A stretch of DNA of 64,000 nt, taken from assembly GCA_943736015.1 (NCBI GenBank), contig OX031063.1, forward strand, positions 3,329,001-3,393,000, given 5' to 3'. The first letter of the stretch is position 1; every line of letters starts with the position of its first letter. Source of the DNA: Tridacna crocea (taxonomy: Eukaryota; Mollusca; Bivalvia; Cardiida; Cardiidae). The translations under genes were made by a program, and so were the position numbers. Under the pieces are notes generated by a model. It was not told the DNA's origin. It worked only from the letters and a program-made list of their open reading frames with translations, and searched no databases. Below are positions 30,195 to 40,071 of this stretch, piece after piece.

Positions 30195-33100
30195 ATGGAA
30201 CACACCCTGGAAATGATGGTGAATGCTTTCACCGAAGCGGAAGACCTGATGACCTTTGCGGTAGCATGGGATATACAAGAATCCCCCGTGGTCAGATCCC
30301 GACTTTATCAATTGAGAAACCGAGAGATTGTAAACCACGTGGTCAACACAGAATTAACAGACGAGATGGAAGACAACTTGGAGTTGGCCCTGGAGTACGT
30401 GAGAGAGCAAGAGGAGATAGAGGGGGCCGTCAAAGCCCTGCTCTTTGACGACGAAATGGAGGCCCTTGCCCAAACCTGCATTGACGATGGAGAGTGGAAT
30501 CCCCCGAGTCCAGTACAAGAAGGTAGGGGAGATGAACCACAACCCGGACCATCGCATCAACTACAGTATACTATGAAGAAAACCTCACAACGCACTTACG
30601 CAAAGAATGCAGCTACAGATCGAACATACAAGGTGAAAATAGATGAAAAGTACAATGGACAGCAACTCAAAGACGTGAGAGAGGGTCTCCATGATATGAT
30701 GCATGACGTATTGAACCAGGCCCGGGGGAATTTAGCGGGAAACGATTTAGGGCGTGTGGTGGTACACCATGACGGATTGCACGACGCTGTCGTCGTCCCA
30801 CTTCAGGCCTGGGACCAACTGGACGCAACCAAAGTAATGGAGACCCTGCAAAAGGTACTCAACAGCAACGAGAAACTCTCCATCAATGAAAGTTTCTCCA
30901 TTACTATAGGCACCATTGACTTACCGAAAGGGGGAACCAGACGACGAATCACCAACCTAAAAGGTGAGAAGAAGAACTCACTAAAGCTCAAAACCTCAAT
31001 TGTAACCATAGACAATAATGACTACATATGTATGGCGAGAGCGATTGGCGTGAGCTGGGCCAAGTTAAAGAGATGTACACCAGAAGAATGGGAGGAGGTG
31101 GTCAGGAACAGGCAGGGAAAAAGCAACCTGCAACTAGTACTGAAACATCAGAAAGTTCCCTTGACCTACTATCAGGATCTTTGCAACAAAAACCTAAAAC
31201 AGCAGAAACATTTAGCAGTAAACTTATGTCAGATGGCAGGTGTTCCCCAAGACAGGCCGGCGAGTCTCAACGATGTAGAAGCGTTTGAAGAACTCCTGGG
31301 GGTGCGCGTGATGGTGGTCAGTGCACGATTGGGTAACAAGTTCATCACCAGTCCGAGTAGTGACGAACGTCCCTGTATCTACCTGTACCTGGTGGACGAT
31401 GATCACTTTCACGCCATCACCAGCATCACGGGGTTCTTCAGCGCCAATTATTTCTGCGAGAAATGCCTGTACCATTATGATCACCGAGAAAGACACGAAT
31501 GTGACACCAGCTGTATCGTGTGCAAGAAGGCCCATTGCCCAAAGACCGAACTGACCCGAACCTGCACGGACTGCAACATGACGTGTCGATCGGATGACTG
31601 TTACAAAAAGCATAAAGAAGTACCCCTACACAAAAAGGGCAAGAAGAAGGGCCAACCTAGCGGATCTTCCCAGTGTCAAAAGTATTGGAAATGTCCCACC
31701 TGTTATAAAGTTGTGAGACTGGACCAGAGGAAGAAAGAAGACCATGAATGTGGAGAATATTGGTGCTCCACATGTACTAAATACGTTATGGACGATCACC
31801 AATGTTACTTAAGAGCGACACCAGCAAAAGAACATTATATTCCAAAGTTTATATTTTTTGATTTTGAATGTTCCCAAGATGAAATTACCTATTGTGATGA
31901 AGGATATGTACCCGATTCTAAATTAAATTGTAAGGACTGTCAAGCACCTGAGGTATGTAAATCTTGCTCCAAATGTCAAAATTGTAAAACGTCATGGTGC
32001 GGTAAAGCGACCCACCGTCCAAATTTTGTCGTAGCGCATTCCGTATGCCCAAAATGCATTGACGAAGAACTGAAACCCGATTCTGTATGTAAGGGTTGCG
32101 GTACCCGTTGCGACGAATGTGACAACACTGATCTGTACGAGAACGAGGACGAAGGTCCTTGTCCCGGTAAATGCGGATTCAGAGAAGTCATATTCGAGGG
32201 AACAGATACCGCCGAAAAGTTTGGACAGTGGCTCTTTACGGACCAGCACGAATATTTCAAGGTCGTTGCCCATAACTTGAAAGGCTACGATGGCTATTTT
32301 CTTCTGGAATATTTAATTGATCAATCGATAAGACCGGACAAAATCATTTATAACGGTTCAAAAATCATGTATATGACAGTGGAGAAAGGTTTACATATGA
32401 GAGTGATTGACAGTCTCAATTTCTTACCCATGAAATTATCGCAATTACCTAAAGCATTTGGTTTACACGAATTGAAAAAAGGGTGGTTCCCGCATTATTT
32501 TAATACTAGAGAGAATCAAAATTATGTTGGAGCCTATCCTGATGCTAAAGATTATGGTTACGATTTCATGAGTGAGAAAGAAAGAAGTGAGTTAGTAGCG
32601 TGGTTGAGTGAGAGAGAAAATGAAATATTTGATTTTAGAAAAGAAATGTTAGAATACTGTAGAAGTGATGTAGATATTTTAAGAAAAGCTTGTATGAAAT
32701 TCAGACATTTATTAATGAGTGCTACGGGGGAAGAGATAGAGGTTGTCAATGAGACAGGAGAGGTAGAAAAGAAATGGGTGAGGGCTGTGGATCCCTTCGA
32801 CTCGGTCACCATCGCTTCTGTATGCATGAATGTCTTCCGGACAAAGTTCTTGGAAGAAGAATGGAGAGTACAGATGCATGGTAGTGGAGACAAATGGATC
32901 CAGGCTAGAATGAGAGACGGCACATTGTATGTATGTTTGGAGGGTGAATGGGTGAGTGAGGAACAGTTGAAAATTACAGCGAGTGAATTTATTAGGTCAC
33001 CGATAGCAAAAATACCTCCCGGTGGATATAGGGATCAATATAGTCAAGCGTCAATTCAGTGGTTAGAGTGGAGGGCATGTTTAGACAAAGTACACATTCA

Positions 33101-34790
33101 ACATGCGTTAAATGAAGGGGAAAAGACGATCCCTGGAACTCGATACAAGTTGGATGGGTACTGCGTAGAAACACACACGGCATATGAATATCACGGCTGC
33201 GTGTTTCACGGATGCCCTGTGTGTTTCTCAGATAATCGAGAAGAAACGTGTCATCCCCTAACCCACCAGTCACTGGATGAATTGTATGCCTTGACTATAA
33301 AAAAGAAAGCATATTTAGAACAATTAGGCATGAACTACGTGTGCATTTGGGACCATGAATTTCAAAAGGAACGAAATCAAAATACAGAACTGAGAACCTT
33401 CATTAAGCAGTTAGACATGACAGAGAGATTGGACCCTAGAGAGAGCTTCTTCGGCGGGCGTACCAATGCGAGTCAACTCTACCGTAAAACGGAAGAACAG
33501 GAAAGGATCATGTACGTGGATTTCACGAGTTTGTATCCTTGGGTGAATAAGTATTGTCGGTATCCCGTGGGTCACCCGAAAATCTTGACCAAAGATTTTG
33601 GGAACATAGAGGAGTATTTTGGTATTGCTAAGGTCAAGGTCTTACCTCCGAGAGGACTGTATCATCCAGTCCTCCCGTACAGATCAAATGACAAACTAAA
33701 ATTCCCATTATGCAGGACCTGTGCGGATACCGAGAATCCTGACACCTGCACCTGTTCGGATGAAGAGAGAGTATTGACAGGTACATGGTGCACCCCGGAG
33801 ATACACAAGGCTCTTAGACTAGGGTACCAGGTTATAACTATATACGAAATATACCACTGGGAAGAAACAACACAATATGACCCCGATTCCGGAGAAGGAG
33901 GACTGTTTGCCAAATACATCAATACCTTTTTGAAGTACAAACAAGAGGCGAGTGGTCCTCCGGACTGGATTCGGGATGCACAAGACATGCACACTTACAT
34001 ACAAGACTATGCACAAAAAGAGGGGGTTTCATTGGATCGAGAGAATATTGTGAAGAACCCAGGATTGAGAGCCCTAGCCAAACTATGTCTCAATAGCTTT
34101 TGGGGCAAGTTTGGACAGAGGCTCAATATGCGTCAGACAGAAATCTTTACGGATAGTCAGGTCAACCTGTTCTTTCAACTATTCTCAGATCCCTTAAAAC
34201 AACCTCTCAACTTTCACATATTAACGGACGACATGATACAAATTGAATGGCTATACAAACAGGACTGCCAACCGGAAGACAACAACACAAACATATACTT
34301 GGCGACCTTCACAACGTGCTGGGCCAGACTCAAATTGTACAGTGTGCTCGAACAATTAGACAGACGAGTACTGTATTACGATACAGATAGCGTCATTTAC
34401 CTGAGTAGACCTGGAGAGGTAGACCCACCCTTAGGGGACTACTTGGGCGAATTGACCGATGAATTGGAGAAGGAGGAGCACATTGTAGAATTTGTGTCTG
34501 GCGGTCCCAAGAACTACGCATACAAAACAAACACCAACAAAGAAACGTGTAAAGTCAGAGGATTCACACTGCACTACACCAACTCACAACTCATCAATTT
34601 TGAAAGCGTCAAACATATCGTTATAGACACACACGGCACCTCACACATCACTGTCACAAACCCAAGCAAAATATGTAGAGACAAAGGTAAACGAAAATTA
34701 TACAACAGAGCAGAAGAAAAAAGATATCAAATGGTATACACCAAACGTAGAAGAATAGAGAACTATGACACAGTACCTTACGGATATTAG
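30195..34790 (+). CDS. Protein-primed family B DNA polymerase (Polinton pPolB), left arm
   Basis: Replicates the linear element from protein-bound ends. The frame opens at 30117, but that ATG lies upstream of the TATA box. The ATG at 30195 (A at -3, G at +4) is preferred, giving 1,531 aa. Numbering from 30117: a conserved N-terminal block at about 300-420; cysteine/histidine-rich putative zinc modules at about 450-570; exonuclease motifs FFDFEC (D582, E584), HNLKGYD (719-725) and YCRSDVD (847-853); further Cys clusters at about 600-690 between Exo I and Exo II; a restriction-endonuclease-like insert with DGYCVET and HGCVFHGC at about 1005-1095; polymerase motif A DFTSLYP (D1135), motif B KLCLNSFWGKFG (1322-1333) and motif C YDTDS (D1422, D1424); a basic tail. 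All catalytic residues are present and there is no stop or frameshift, so it could be active. It faces the second copy tail to tail. Confidence 0.96.
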   Translation: MEHTLEMMVNAFTEAEDLMTFAVAWDIQESPVVRSRLYQLRNREIVNHVVNTELTDEMEDNLELALEYVREQEEIEGAVKALLFDDEMEALAQTCIDDGEWNPPSPVQEGRGDEPQPGPSHQLQYTMKKTSQRTYAKNAATDRTYKVKIDEKYNGQQLKDVREGLHDMMHDVLNQARGNLAGNDLGRVVVHHDGLHDAVVVPLQAWDQLDATKVMETLQKVLNSNEKLSINESFSITIGTIDLPKGGTRRRITNLKGEKKNSLKLKTSIVTIDNNDYICMARAIGVSWAKLKRCTPEEWEEVVRNRQGKSNLQLVLKHQKVPLTYYQDLCNKNLKQQKHLAVNLCQMAGVPQDRPASLNDVEAFEELLGVRVMVVSARLGNKFITSPSSDERPCIYLYLVDDDHFHAITSITGFFSANYFCEKCLYHYDHRERHECDTSCIVCKKAHCPKTELTRTCTDCNMTCRSDDCYKKHKEVPLHKKGKKKGQPSGSSQCQKYWKCPTCYKVVRLDQRKKEDHECGEYWCSTCTKYVMDDHQCYLRATPAKEHYIPKFIFFDFECSQDEITYCDEGYVPDSKLNCKDCQAPEVCKSCSKCQNCKTSWCGKATHRPNFVVAHSVCPKCIDEELKPDSVCKGCGTRCDECDNTDLYENEDEGPCPGKCGFREVIFEGTDTAEKFGQWLFTDQHEYFKVVAHNLKGYDGYFLLEYLIDQSIRPDKIIYNGSKIMYMTVEKGLHMRVIDSLNFLPMKLSQLPKAFGLHELKKGWFPHYFNTRENQNYVGAYPDAKDYGYDFMSEKERSELVAWLSERENEIFDFRKEMLEYCRSDVDILRKACMKFRHLLMSATGEEIEVVNETGEVEKKWVRAVDPFDSVTIASVCMNVFRTKFLEEEWRVQMHGSGDKWIQARMRDGTLYVCLEGEWVSEEQLKITASEFIRSPIAKIPPGGYRDQYSQASIQWLEWRACLDKVHIQHALNEGEKTIPGTRYKLDGYCVETHTAYEYHGCVFHGCPVCFSDNREETCHPLTHQSLDELYALTIKKKAYLEQLGMNYVCIWDHEFQKERNQNTELRTFIKQLDMTERLDPRESFFGGRTNASQLYRKTEEQERIMYVDFTSLYPWVNKYCRYPVGHPKILTKDFGNIEEYFGIAKVKVLPPRGLYHPVLPYRSNDKLKFPLCRTCADTENPDTCTCSDEERVLTGTWCTPEIHKALRLGYQVITIYEIYHWEETTQYDPDSGEGGLFAKYINTFLKYKQEASGPPDWIRDAQDMHTYIQDYAQKEGVSLDRENIVKNPGLRALAKLCLNSFWGKFGQRLNMRQTEIFTDSQVNLFFQLFSDPLKQPLNFHILTDDMIQIEWLYKQDCQPEDNNTNIYLATFTTCWARLKLYSVLEQLDRRVLYYDTDSVIYLSRPGEVDPPLGDYLGELTDELEKEEHIVEFVSGGPKNYAYKTNTNKETCKVRGFTLHYTNSQLINFESVKHIVIDTHGTSHITVTNPSKICRDKGKRKLYNRAEEKRYQMVYTKRRRIENYDTVPYGY

Positions 34791-34803
34791 AATAGAGAGA
34801 ATG

Positions 34804-35880
34804 GTGTGAGAATGAATGTAATTGAAATATTGATGTTACTGGAAGCAAAATTGCATGTTACTGGATGTAAAAATCAATGTTACTGGAAGTAAATTTGCAT
34901 GTTACTGGATGTAAAAATCAATGTTATTGGAAGTAAATTTTGATGTTACTGGAAGTAAATTTTGATGTTATTGGAAGCAAATTTGCATGTTACTGGAACC
35001 TATTTTTGCAATTTTACATTGAAATATATAGGGAAAATTGGATTCATTTTTTGATGTTACTGGAAGCAAAATTTCGTGTTACTGGATATAAAAATCAATG
35101 TTACTGGAAGTAAATTTGCATGTTACTGGATGTAAAAATCAATGTTATTGGAAGTAAATTCTGATGTTACTGGAAGTAAAATTTAATGTTATTGGAAGCA
35201 AAATTGCATGTTACTGGAACCAATTTTTGCAATTTTACATAGAAATATATAGGGAAAATTGGATTCATTTTTTGATGTTACTGGAAGCAAATTTGCGTGT
35301 TACTGGATGTAAAATTCACTGTTATTGGAAGTAAATTTTGATGCTACTGGAAGTAAAAATCAGTGTTATTGGAAGTAAATTTTGATGTTACTGGAAGTAA
35401 AATTCAATGTTATTGGAAGCAAAATTGCATGTTACTGGAACCTATTTTTGCAATTTTACATAGAAATATATAGGGAAATTTGGATTGATTTTTTGATGTT
35501 ACTGGAAGCAAAATTGCGTGTTACTGGATGTAAAAATCAATGTTACTGGAAGTAAATTTGCATGTTACTGGATGTAAAAATCAATGTTATTGGAAGTAAA
35601 TTTTGATGTTACTGGAAGTAAAATTTAATGTTATTGGAAGCAAATTTGCATGTTACTGGAACCTATTTTTGCAATTTTACATTGAAATATATAGGGAAAA
35701 TTGGATTCATTTTTTGATGTTACTGGAAGCAAATTTGCATGTTACTGGATGTAAAAATCAATGTTACTGGAAGTAAATTTTAATGTTATTGGAAGCAAAT
35801 TTTGATGTTACTGGAAGCAAATTTTGATGTTATTGGAAGTAACTTTTGATGTTATTTGAAGTAAATTTTGACGTTAGATC
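34804..35880 (+). repeat. Minisatellite of GTTACTGGAAGTAAA units, left arm
   Basis: About fifty short units of about 21 bp (TGTTACTGGAAGTAAATTTT, TGTTACTGGATGTAAAAATC, TGTTATTGGAAGCAAA) are organised in a higher-order period of about 225 bp. The higher-order unit is marked by four copies of GCAATTTTACATWGAAATAT at about 35006, 35229, 35450 and 35670. It starts right after the polymerase stop codon and lacks coding frames. Mirrored at 40072-41148. Confidence 0.92.
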
Positions 35881-35934
35881 TCTTGTATATTATTTGCTGA
35901 TGCGTTGTATATTGTTTCATTTATAACTGAAATG

Positions 35935-35940
35935 AATAAA
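35935..35940 (+). terminator. Poly(A) signal AATAAA, left arm
   Basis: AATAAA follows the minisatellite, about 1.1 kb after the polymerase stop and 60 bp before the next ORF. It would put the minisatellite in the 3' UTR of the polymerase transcript. Mirror copy at 40012-40017. Confidence 0.5.
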
Positions 35941-36000
35941 AGAATGTAGGAATGACAATGTCTGTTGTACTTTTTTCCGTTGCCCTTATTCGTAAGAATT

Positions 36001-36273
36001 ATGAATGACCTGGAATCCCCTAACCGTGAACGGGGTAGTTTTATTCCTATTCCTAAACCAGAAGACTGTAATCAATCCGATCAATGGCATTTATTGGGTA
36101 CACAAGTTCCTAAAACTGAAATCGTGTACTTCTGTCAAATGATCATTGTCTATATTATAATCATCACTTCCGTAGTCAATTTGTCTATACAAAATGGTTC
36201 TACCGAATTGTGGATAAGTTCACTCAGCAGTTGTATCGGTTACGCCTTGCCTAACCCGAAGCTCAAAAAATAA
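36001..36273 (+). CDS. Small membrane protein, left arm
   Basis: 90 aa from the ATG at 36001 (an in-frame ATG at 35965 would add 12 hydrophobic residues). Hydrophilic N-terminus rich in N, E and P, then a strong membrane segment at about residues 42-62 (IVYFCQMIIVYIIIITSVV), then a second, weaker hydrophobic stretch ending SSCIGYALPNPKLKK. The stop codon is one base before the ATPase ATG, so the two are probably co-expressed. Small hydrophobic ORFs beside the packaging ATPase are known in Polinton and adintovirus-like elements. A virion or membrane role is inference. Confidence 0.6.
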   Translation: MNDLESPNRERGSFIPIPKPEDCNQSDQWHLLGTQVPKTEIVYFCQMIIVYIIIITSVVNLSIQNGSTELWISSLSSCIGYALPNPKLKK

Positions 36274-36274
36274 A

Positions 36275-36445
36275 ATGGTAGTCCTCCCCTTCGAACCTAG
36301 CTCCAGTTTTTGTATTAGCGGTCAAACGGGATCAGGGAAAACACAATGGGTCTATCGATTCCTCAAACACATCAAACACATGTACAGTAGAGATCCTCCT
36401 GTTCATATCCTCTTCTGCTATGGCACTCACCTACCATTATTTTGA
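36275..36445 (+). pseudogene. Truncated FtsK/HerA-type packaging ATPase, left arm
   Basis: Starts ATG one base after the preceding stop. Residues 15-23 read SGQTGSGKT, a Walker A motif (K22, T23) preceded by a beta-strand-like FCI. The frame ends at TGA 36443-36445 after 56 aa, and the next codon is also a stop. The same frame then reads plausibly for about ten codons before running into the 120-bp tandem array. Walker B, sensor and arginine-finger parts are absent. The usual family member is several times longer, so this is a fragment that cannot package DNA alone. Confidence 0.8.
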
Positions 36446-36489
36446 TGAATGGAACAACACATACCTCAGTTTACGGGTGAAAGCGAACA

Positions 36490-36955
36490 AATCAAGTCGT
36501 CCCCCTGTAAAGCAATTGATTAAATGACTCTAACAGGATTGGACAAGACACCAACCCTTTAATGCCCAGTACCCATTTATATCATTGATTATAACGCAAA
36601 AGCGAAAAATCAAGTTATTCCCCTTTAGATTAAAAGTTAAATGACTCTAACAATATTGAAAATAAATCCCTACTCTTTTAAGGTCCACTACCCATTTATA
36701 CCATTGATTATGATGTAAAAGGGAAAAAAAATCAAGTCACCTCCCTTTAAAGCAAGAAATTAAATTATTCTACAAGATTGGACAAGACCCTCCCACCCCT
36801 TTAAGGTCGAGTACCCACATATATGAATACCATTGATTACAATGCAAAAGCAAAAAAATCAAGTCGTCCCACTCTAAGCCAGTAGATTCAATGACTCTAA
36901 CAAGATTGGACAAGACCCTCATCCCTTTAAAGTCCAGTGCCCATTGATAAGTCAA
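36490..36955 (+). repeat. Tandem array, about 120-bp unit, four copies, left arm
   Basis: Units begin AATCAAGTCGTCCC (about 36490, 36609, 36730, 36858) and include AATGACTCTAACAAGATTGG and CCCTTTAA.GTCCAGTACCC. The array replaces the rest of the ATPase gene. The 82-aa frame at 36770-37018 on the minus strand is array sequence. Mirror at 38997-39462. Confidence 0.85.
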
Positions 36956-37857
36956 TGTTTTTTGACTTGAGATCGGATTAAGATAACTTATAAAGGGAGC
37001 TGGCCAATGTTTACACAAACATTTATAATAACCCTAGTAACGGATTAAATTTTGCAAAAATGTAAGATTTTAGTCGAGAGTTATAGGAGTTGTTTCCTTC
37101 AGCAATTAAATGATTTTTTTTTTCTCAACATTGCAACCTTGTAGAAAGTAAAACCGTGTACTGATAAACCTAATTCTAGGAAATGTAAGCAATGGCACCC
37201 ATTTCTAAGACAACCAAGCAAATAAAGCCATAGTCATCGTATTCTTTCATGTTGTGACAGTTTAATGGAATTTGAGATAATCCAACCAAATGATACCTGA
37301 CCTATTACTCTTTTACTTTGACTCCCCTCATTGTCTTTCAATTTCCCGGCGTTTCAGGCTCAATACTCATTTACTTGGAAATATCGACTTCTTTATTTGC
37401 TGTCAGATCGAATCGACATAGGTATCATTGGAATGGCCTTGTCACACTGTTGAAGAAAATGTATAGTTTTGTGGGTGTCACTTGAATGACAACGGATATA
37501 CAAGGGTTAAAGTTTTGGGAGATACACGCTTTTGGCATCCACAGGCACCAAAATGACTCAAATCTGTATTAAATGACCGATTATTACGTTCTTGGTGTCT
37601 ATCCACGATAACTTTTACCAAGAAATTCAAATTTGAAGTCATAATTTACCTAAAAATTATAGCAAAATCTTAGGTTTGCCTGAAAGATTTCAGATACGTT
37701 ATTAATGCACTAACTTTAACAAAAAATAGCCAAAATCGTTGTTTATGAACCGATTTTCGTGACCTTGGTGTCTAATTGTATTAACTTTTACTCAGAATTC
37801 CATTTATGGGGGTAACGAATACATTGTGTTGAGATAATGGTAAAAAATGACTCCTTA
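36956..37857. other. Unidentified non-coding inner arm, left
   Basis: About 900 bp without open frames over 60 codons or a recognisable domain. It may be decayed element sequence. Mirrored at 38095-38996. Confidence 0.5.
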
Positions 37858-38006
37858 ATAAACGACTGTCAGATTAGGGTATAAAAATATACGGAATGTA
37901 CCACTGAGAAGAAACCATTCAGTATGACTCTACAAACGGGCGAAGGGACCAGTCGCAAAATACATAAATACCTTTCTAAACTTTGAACAAGAGGCGACTG
38001 GTCCCC
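37858..38006 (+). pseudogene. Diverged polymerase B fragment at the axis of the palindrome
   Basis: The interval aligns with codons about 1230-1285 of the intact polymerase genes: AATATACGGAATGTACCACT against ATATACGAAATATACCACT, and ATACATAAATACCTTTCT through AACAAGAGGCGACTGGTCC. Identity looks like roughly 75-80 percent, with an early stop and small gaps, so it comes from a related but different element. Homology on the right ends where GCGACTGGTCC begins the mirrored arm. Confidence 0.85.
37944..38002. other. Central stem-loop: 37-nt loop with 11-bp inverted repeat
   Basis: GGACCAGTCGC (37944-37954) and GCGACTGGTCC (37992-38002) flank the unpaired 37 nt at 37955-37991, which are polymerase-derived. 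This is the geometry expected of a strand that folded back on a short inverted repeat and was extended. Confidence 0.85.
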
Positions 38007-38094
38007 CTCGCCCGTTTGTAGAGTCATACTCAATGGTTTCCTCTCAGTGGTACATTCCGTATATTTTTATACCCTAATCTGACAGTCGTTTATT

Positions 38095-38996
38095 AAGGAG
38101 TCATTTTTTACCATTATCTCAACACAATGTATTCGTTACCCCCATAAATGGAATTCTGAGTAAAAGTTAATACAATTAGACACCAAGGTCACGAAAATCG
38201 GTTCATAAACAACGATTTTGGCTATTTTTTGTTAAAGTTAGTGCATTAATAACGTATCTGAAATCTTTCAGGCAAACCTAAGATTTTGCTATAATTTTTA
38301 GGTAAATTATGACTTCAAATTTGAATTTCTTGGTAAAAGTTATCGTGGATAGACACCAAGAACGTAATAATCGGTCATTTAATACAGATTTGAGTCATTT
38401 TGGTGCCTGTGGATGCCAAAAGCGTGTATCTCCCAAAACTTTAACCCTTGTATATCCGTTGTCATTCAAGTGACACCCACAAAACTATACATTTTCTTCA
38501 ACAGTGTGACAAGGCCATTCCAATGATACCTATGTCGATTCGATCTGACAGCAAATAAAGAAGTCGATATTTCCAAGTAAATGAGTATTGAGCCTGAAAC
38601 GCCGGGAAATTGAAAGACAATGAGGGGAGTCAAAGTAAAAGAGTAATAGGTCAGGTATCATTTGGTTGGATTATCTCAAATTCCATTAAACTGTCACAAC
38701 ATGAAAGAATACGATGACTATGGCTTTATTTGCTTGGTTGTCTTAGAAATGGGTGCCATTGCTTACATTTCCTAGAATTAGGTTTATCAGTACACGGTTT
38801 TACTTTCTACAAGGTTGCAATGTTGAGAAAAAAAAAAATCATTTAATTGCTGAAGGAAACAACTCCTATAACTCTCGACTAAAATCTTACATTTTTGCAA
38901 AATTTAATCCGTTACTAGGGTTATTATAAATGTTTGTGTAAACATTGGCCAGCTCCCTTTATAAGTTATCTTAATCCGATCTCAAGTCAAAAAACA
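38095..38996. other. Unidentified non-coding inner arm, right
   Basis: Mirror of 36956-37857, with no coding frame or domain seen. Confidence 0.5.
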
Positions 38997-39462
38997 TTGA
39001 CTTATCAATGGGCACTGGACTTTAAAGGGATGAGGGTCTTGTCCAATCTTGTTAGAGTCATTGAATCTACTGGCTTAGAGTGGGACGACTTGATTTTTTT
39101 GCTTTTGCATTGTAATCAATGGTATTCATATATGTGGGTACTCGACCTTAAAGGGGTGGGAGGGTCTTGTCCAATCTTGTAGAATAATTTAATTTCTTGC
39201 TTTAAAGGGAGGTGACTTGATTTTTTTTCCCTTTTACATCATAATCAATGGTATAAATGGGTAGTGGACCTTAAAAGAGTAGGGATTTATTTTCAATATT
39301 GTTAGAGTCATTTAACTTTTAATCTAAAGGGGAATAACTTGATTTTTCGCTTTTGCGTTATAATCAATGATATAAATGGGTACTGGGCATTAAAGGGTTG
39401 GTGTCTTGTCCAATCCTGTTAGAGTCATTTAATCAATTGCTTTACAGGGGGACGACTTGATT
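38997..39462 (-). repeat. Tandem array, about 120-bp unit, right arm
   Basis: Reverse complement of the array at 36490-36955. The 82-aa frame at 38934-39182 is a by-product. Confidence 0.85.
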
Positions 39463-39506
39463 TGTTCGCTTTCACCCGTAAACTGAGGTATGTGTTGTTC
39501 CATTCA

Positions 39507-39677
39507 TCAAAATAATGGTAGGTGAGTGCCATAGCAGAAGAGGATATGAACAGGAGGATCTCTACTGTACATGTGTTTGATGTGTTTGAGGAATCGATAG
39601 ACCCATTGTGTTTTCCCTGATCCCGTTTGACCGCTAATACAAAAACTGGAGCTAGGTTCGAAGGGGAGGACTACCAT
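39507..39677 (-). pseudogene. Truncated FtsK/HerA-type packaging ATPase, right arm
   Basis: Mirror copy of the 56-aa Walker A fragment with the same tandem stop codons. Both copies share the lesion, so the gene was broken before the arms became duplicates, or was equalised afterwards. Confidence 0.8.
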
Positions 39678-39678
39678 T

Positions 39679-39951
39679 TTATTTTTTGAGCTTCGGGTTA
39701 GGCAAGGCGTAACCGATACAACTGCTGAGTGAACTTATCCACAATTCGGTAGAACCATTTTGTATAGACAAATTGACTACGGAAGTGATGATTATAATAT
39801 AGACAATGATCATTTGACAGAAGTACACGATTTCAGTTTTAGGAACTTGTGTACCCAATAAATGCCATTGATCGGATTGATTACAGTCTTCTGGTTTAGG
39901 AATAGGAATAAAACTACCCCGTTCACGGTTAGGGGATTCCAGGTCATTCAT
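39679..39951 (-). CDS. Small membrane protein, right arm
   Basis: Identical in sequence to the left-arm protein (90 aa, one strong membrane segment, GYALPNPKLKK tail). Same one-base gap to the ATPase fragment. Confidence 0.6.
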   Translation of the reverse strand: MNDLESPNRERGSFIPIPKPEDCNQSDQWHLLGTQVPKTEIVYFCQMIIVYIIIITSVVNLSIQNGSTELWISSLSSCIGYALPNPKLKK

Positions 39952-40011
39952 AATTCTTACGAATAAGGGCAACGGAAAAAAGTACAACAGACATTGTCAT
40001 TCCTACATTCT

Positions 40012-40017
40012 TTTATT
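40012..40017 (-). terminator. Poly(A) signal AATAAA, right arm
   Basis: Minus-strand AATAAA, mirror of 35935-35940, downstream of the right polymerase gene and its minisatellite. Confidence 0.5.
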
Positions 40018-40071
40018 CATTTCAGTTATAAATGAAACAATATACAACGCATCAGCAAATAATATACAAGA

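Larger units (their letters stand above)
29079..37954 (+). repeat. Left arm of the palindrome
   Basis: Runs from the AGTAGTATAGGCAGCTC terminus to GGACCAGTCGC at the central loop. It differs from the right arm by a three-base cluster near the very end (TAGG against ACAG), by a few substitutions in the polymerase gene (two change the protein), and by three or four differences in the last 60 bp before the axis. Confidence 0.92.

Noticed and set aside
31224..33994. Many minus-strand frames inside the left polymerase gene, and the plus-strand equivalents in the right gene
   Set aside because: They lie antisense or out of frame to an intact 1.5-kb-codon polymerase gene with catalytic motifs, and show no domain of their own.
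34804..35880. Regular repeats read as a CRISPR array
   Set aside because: Units are contiguous and vary gradually, there are no unique spacers of fixed length, and the genome is eukaryotic.
36770..37018. 82-aa frame at the inner arm (and its mirror at 38934-39182)
   Set aside because: It falls within the 120-bp tandem array and has repeat-derived composition.
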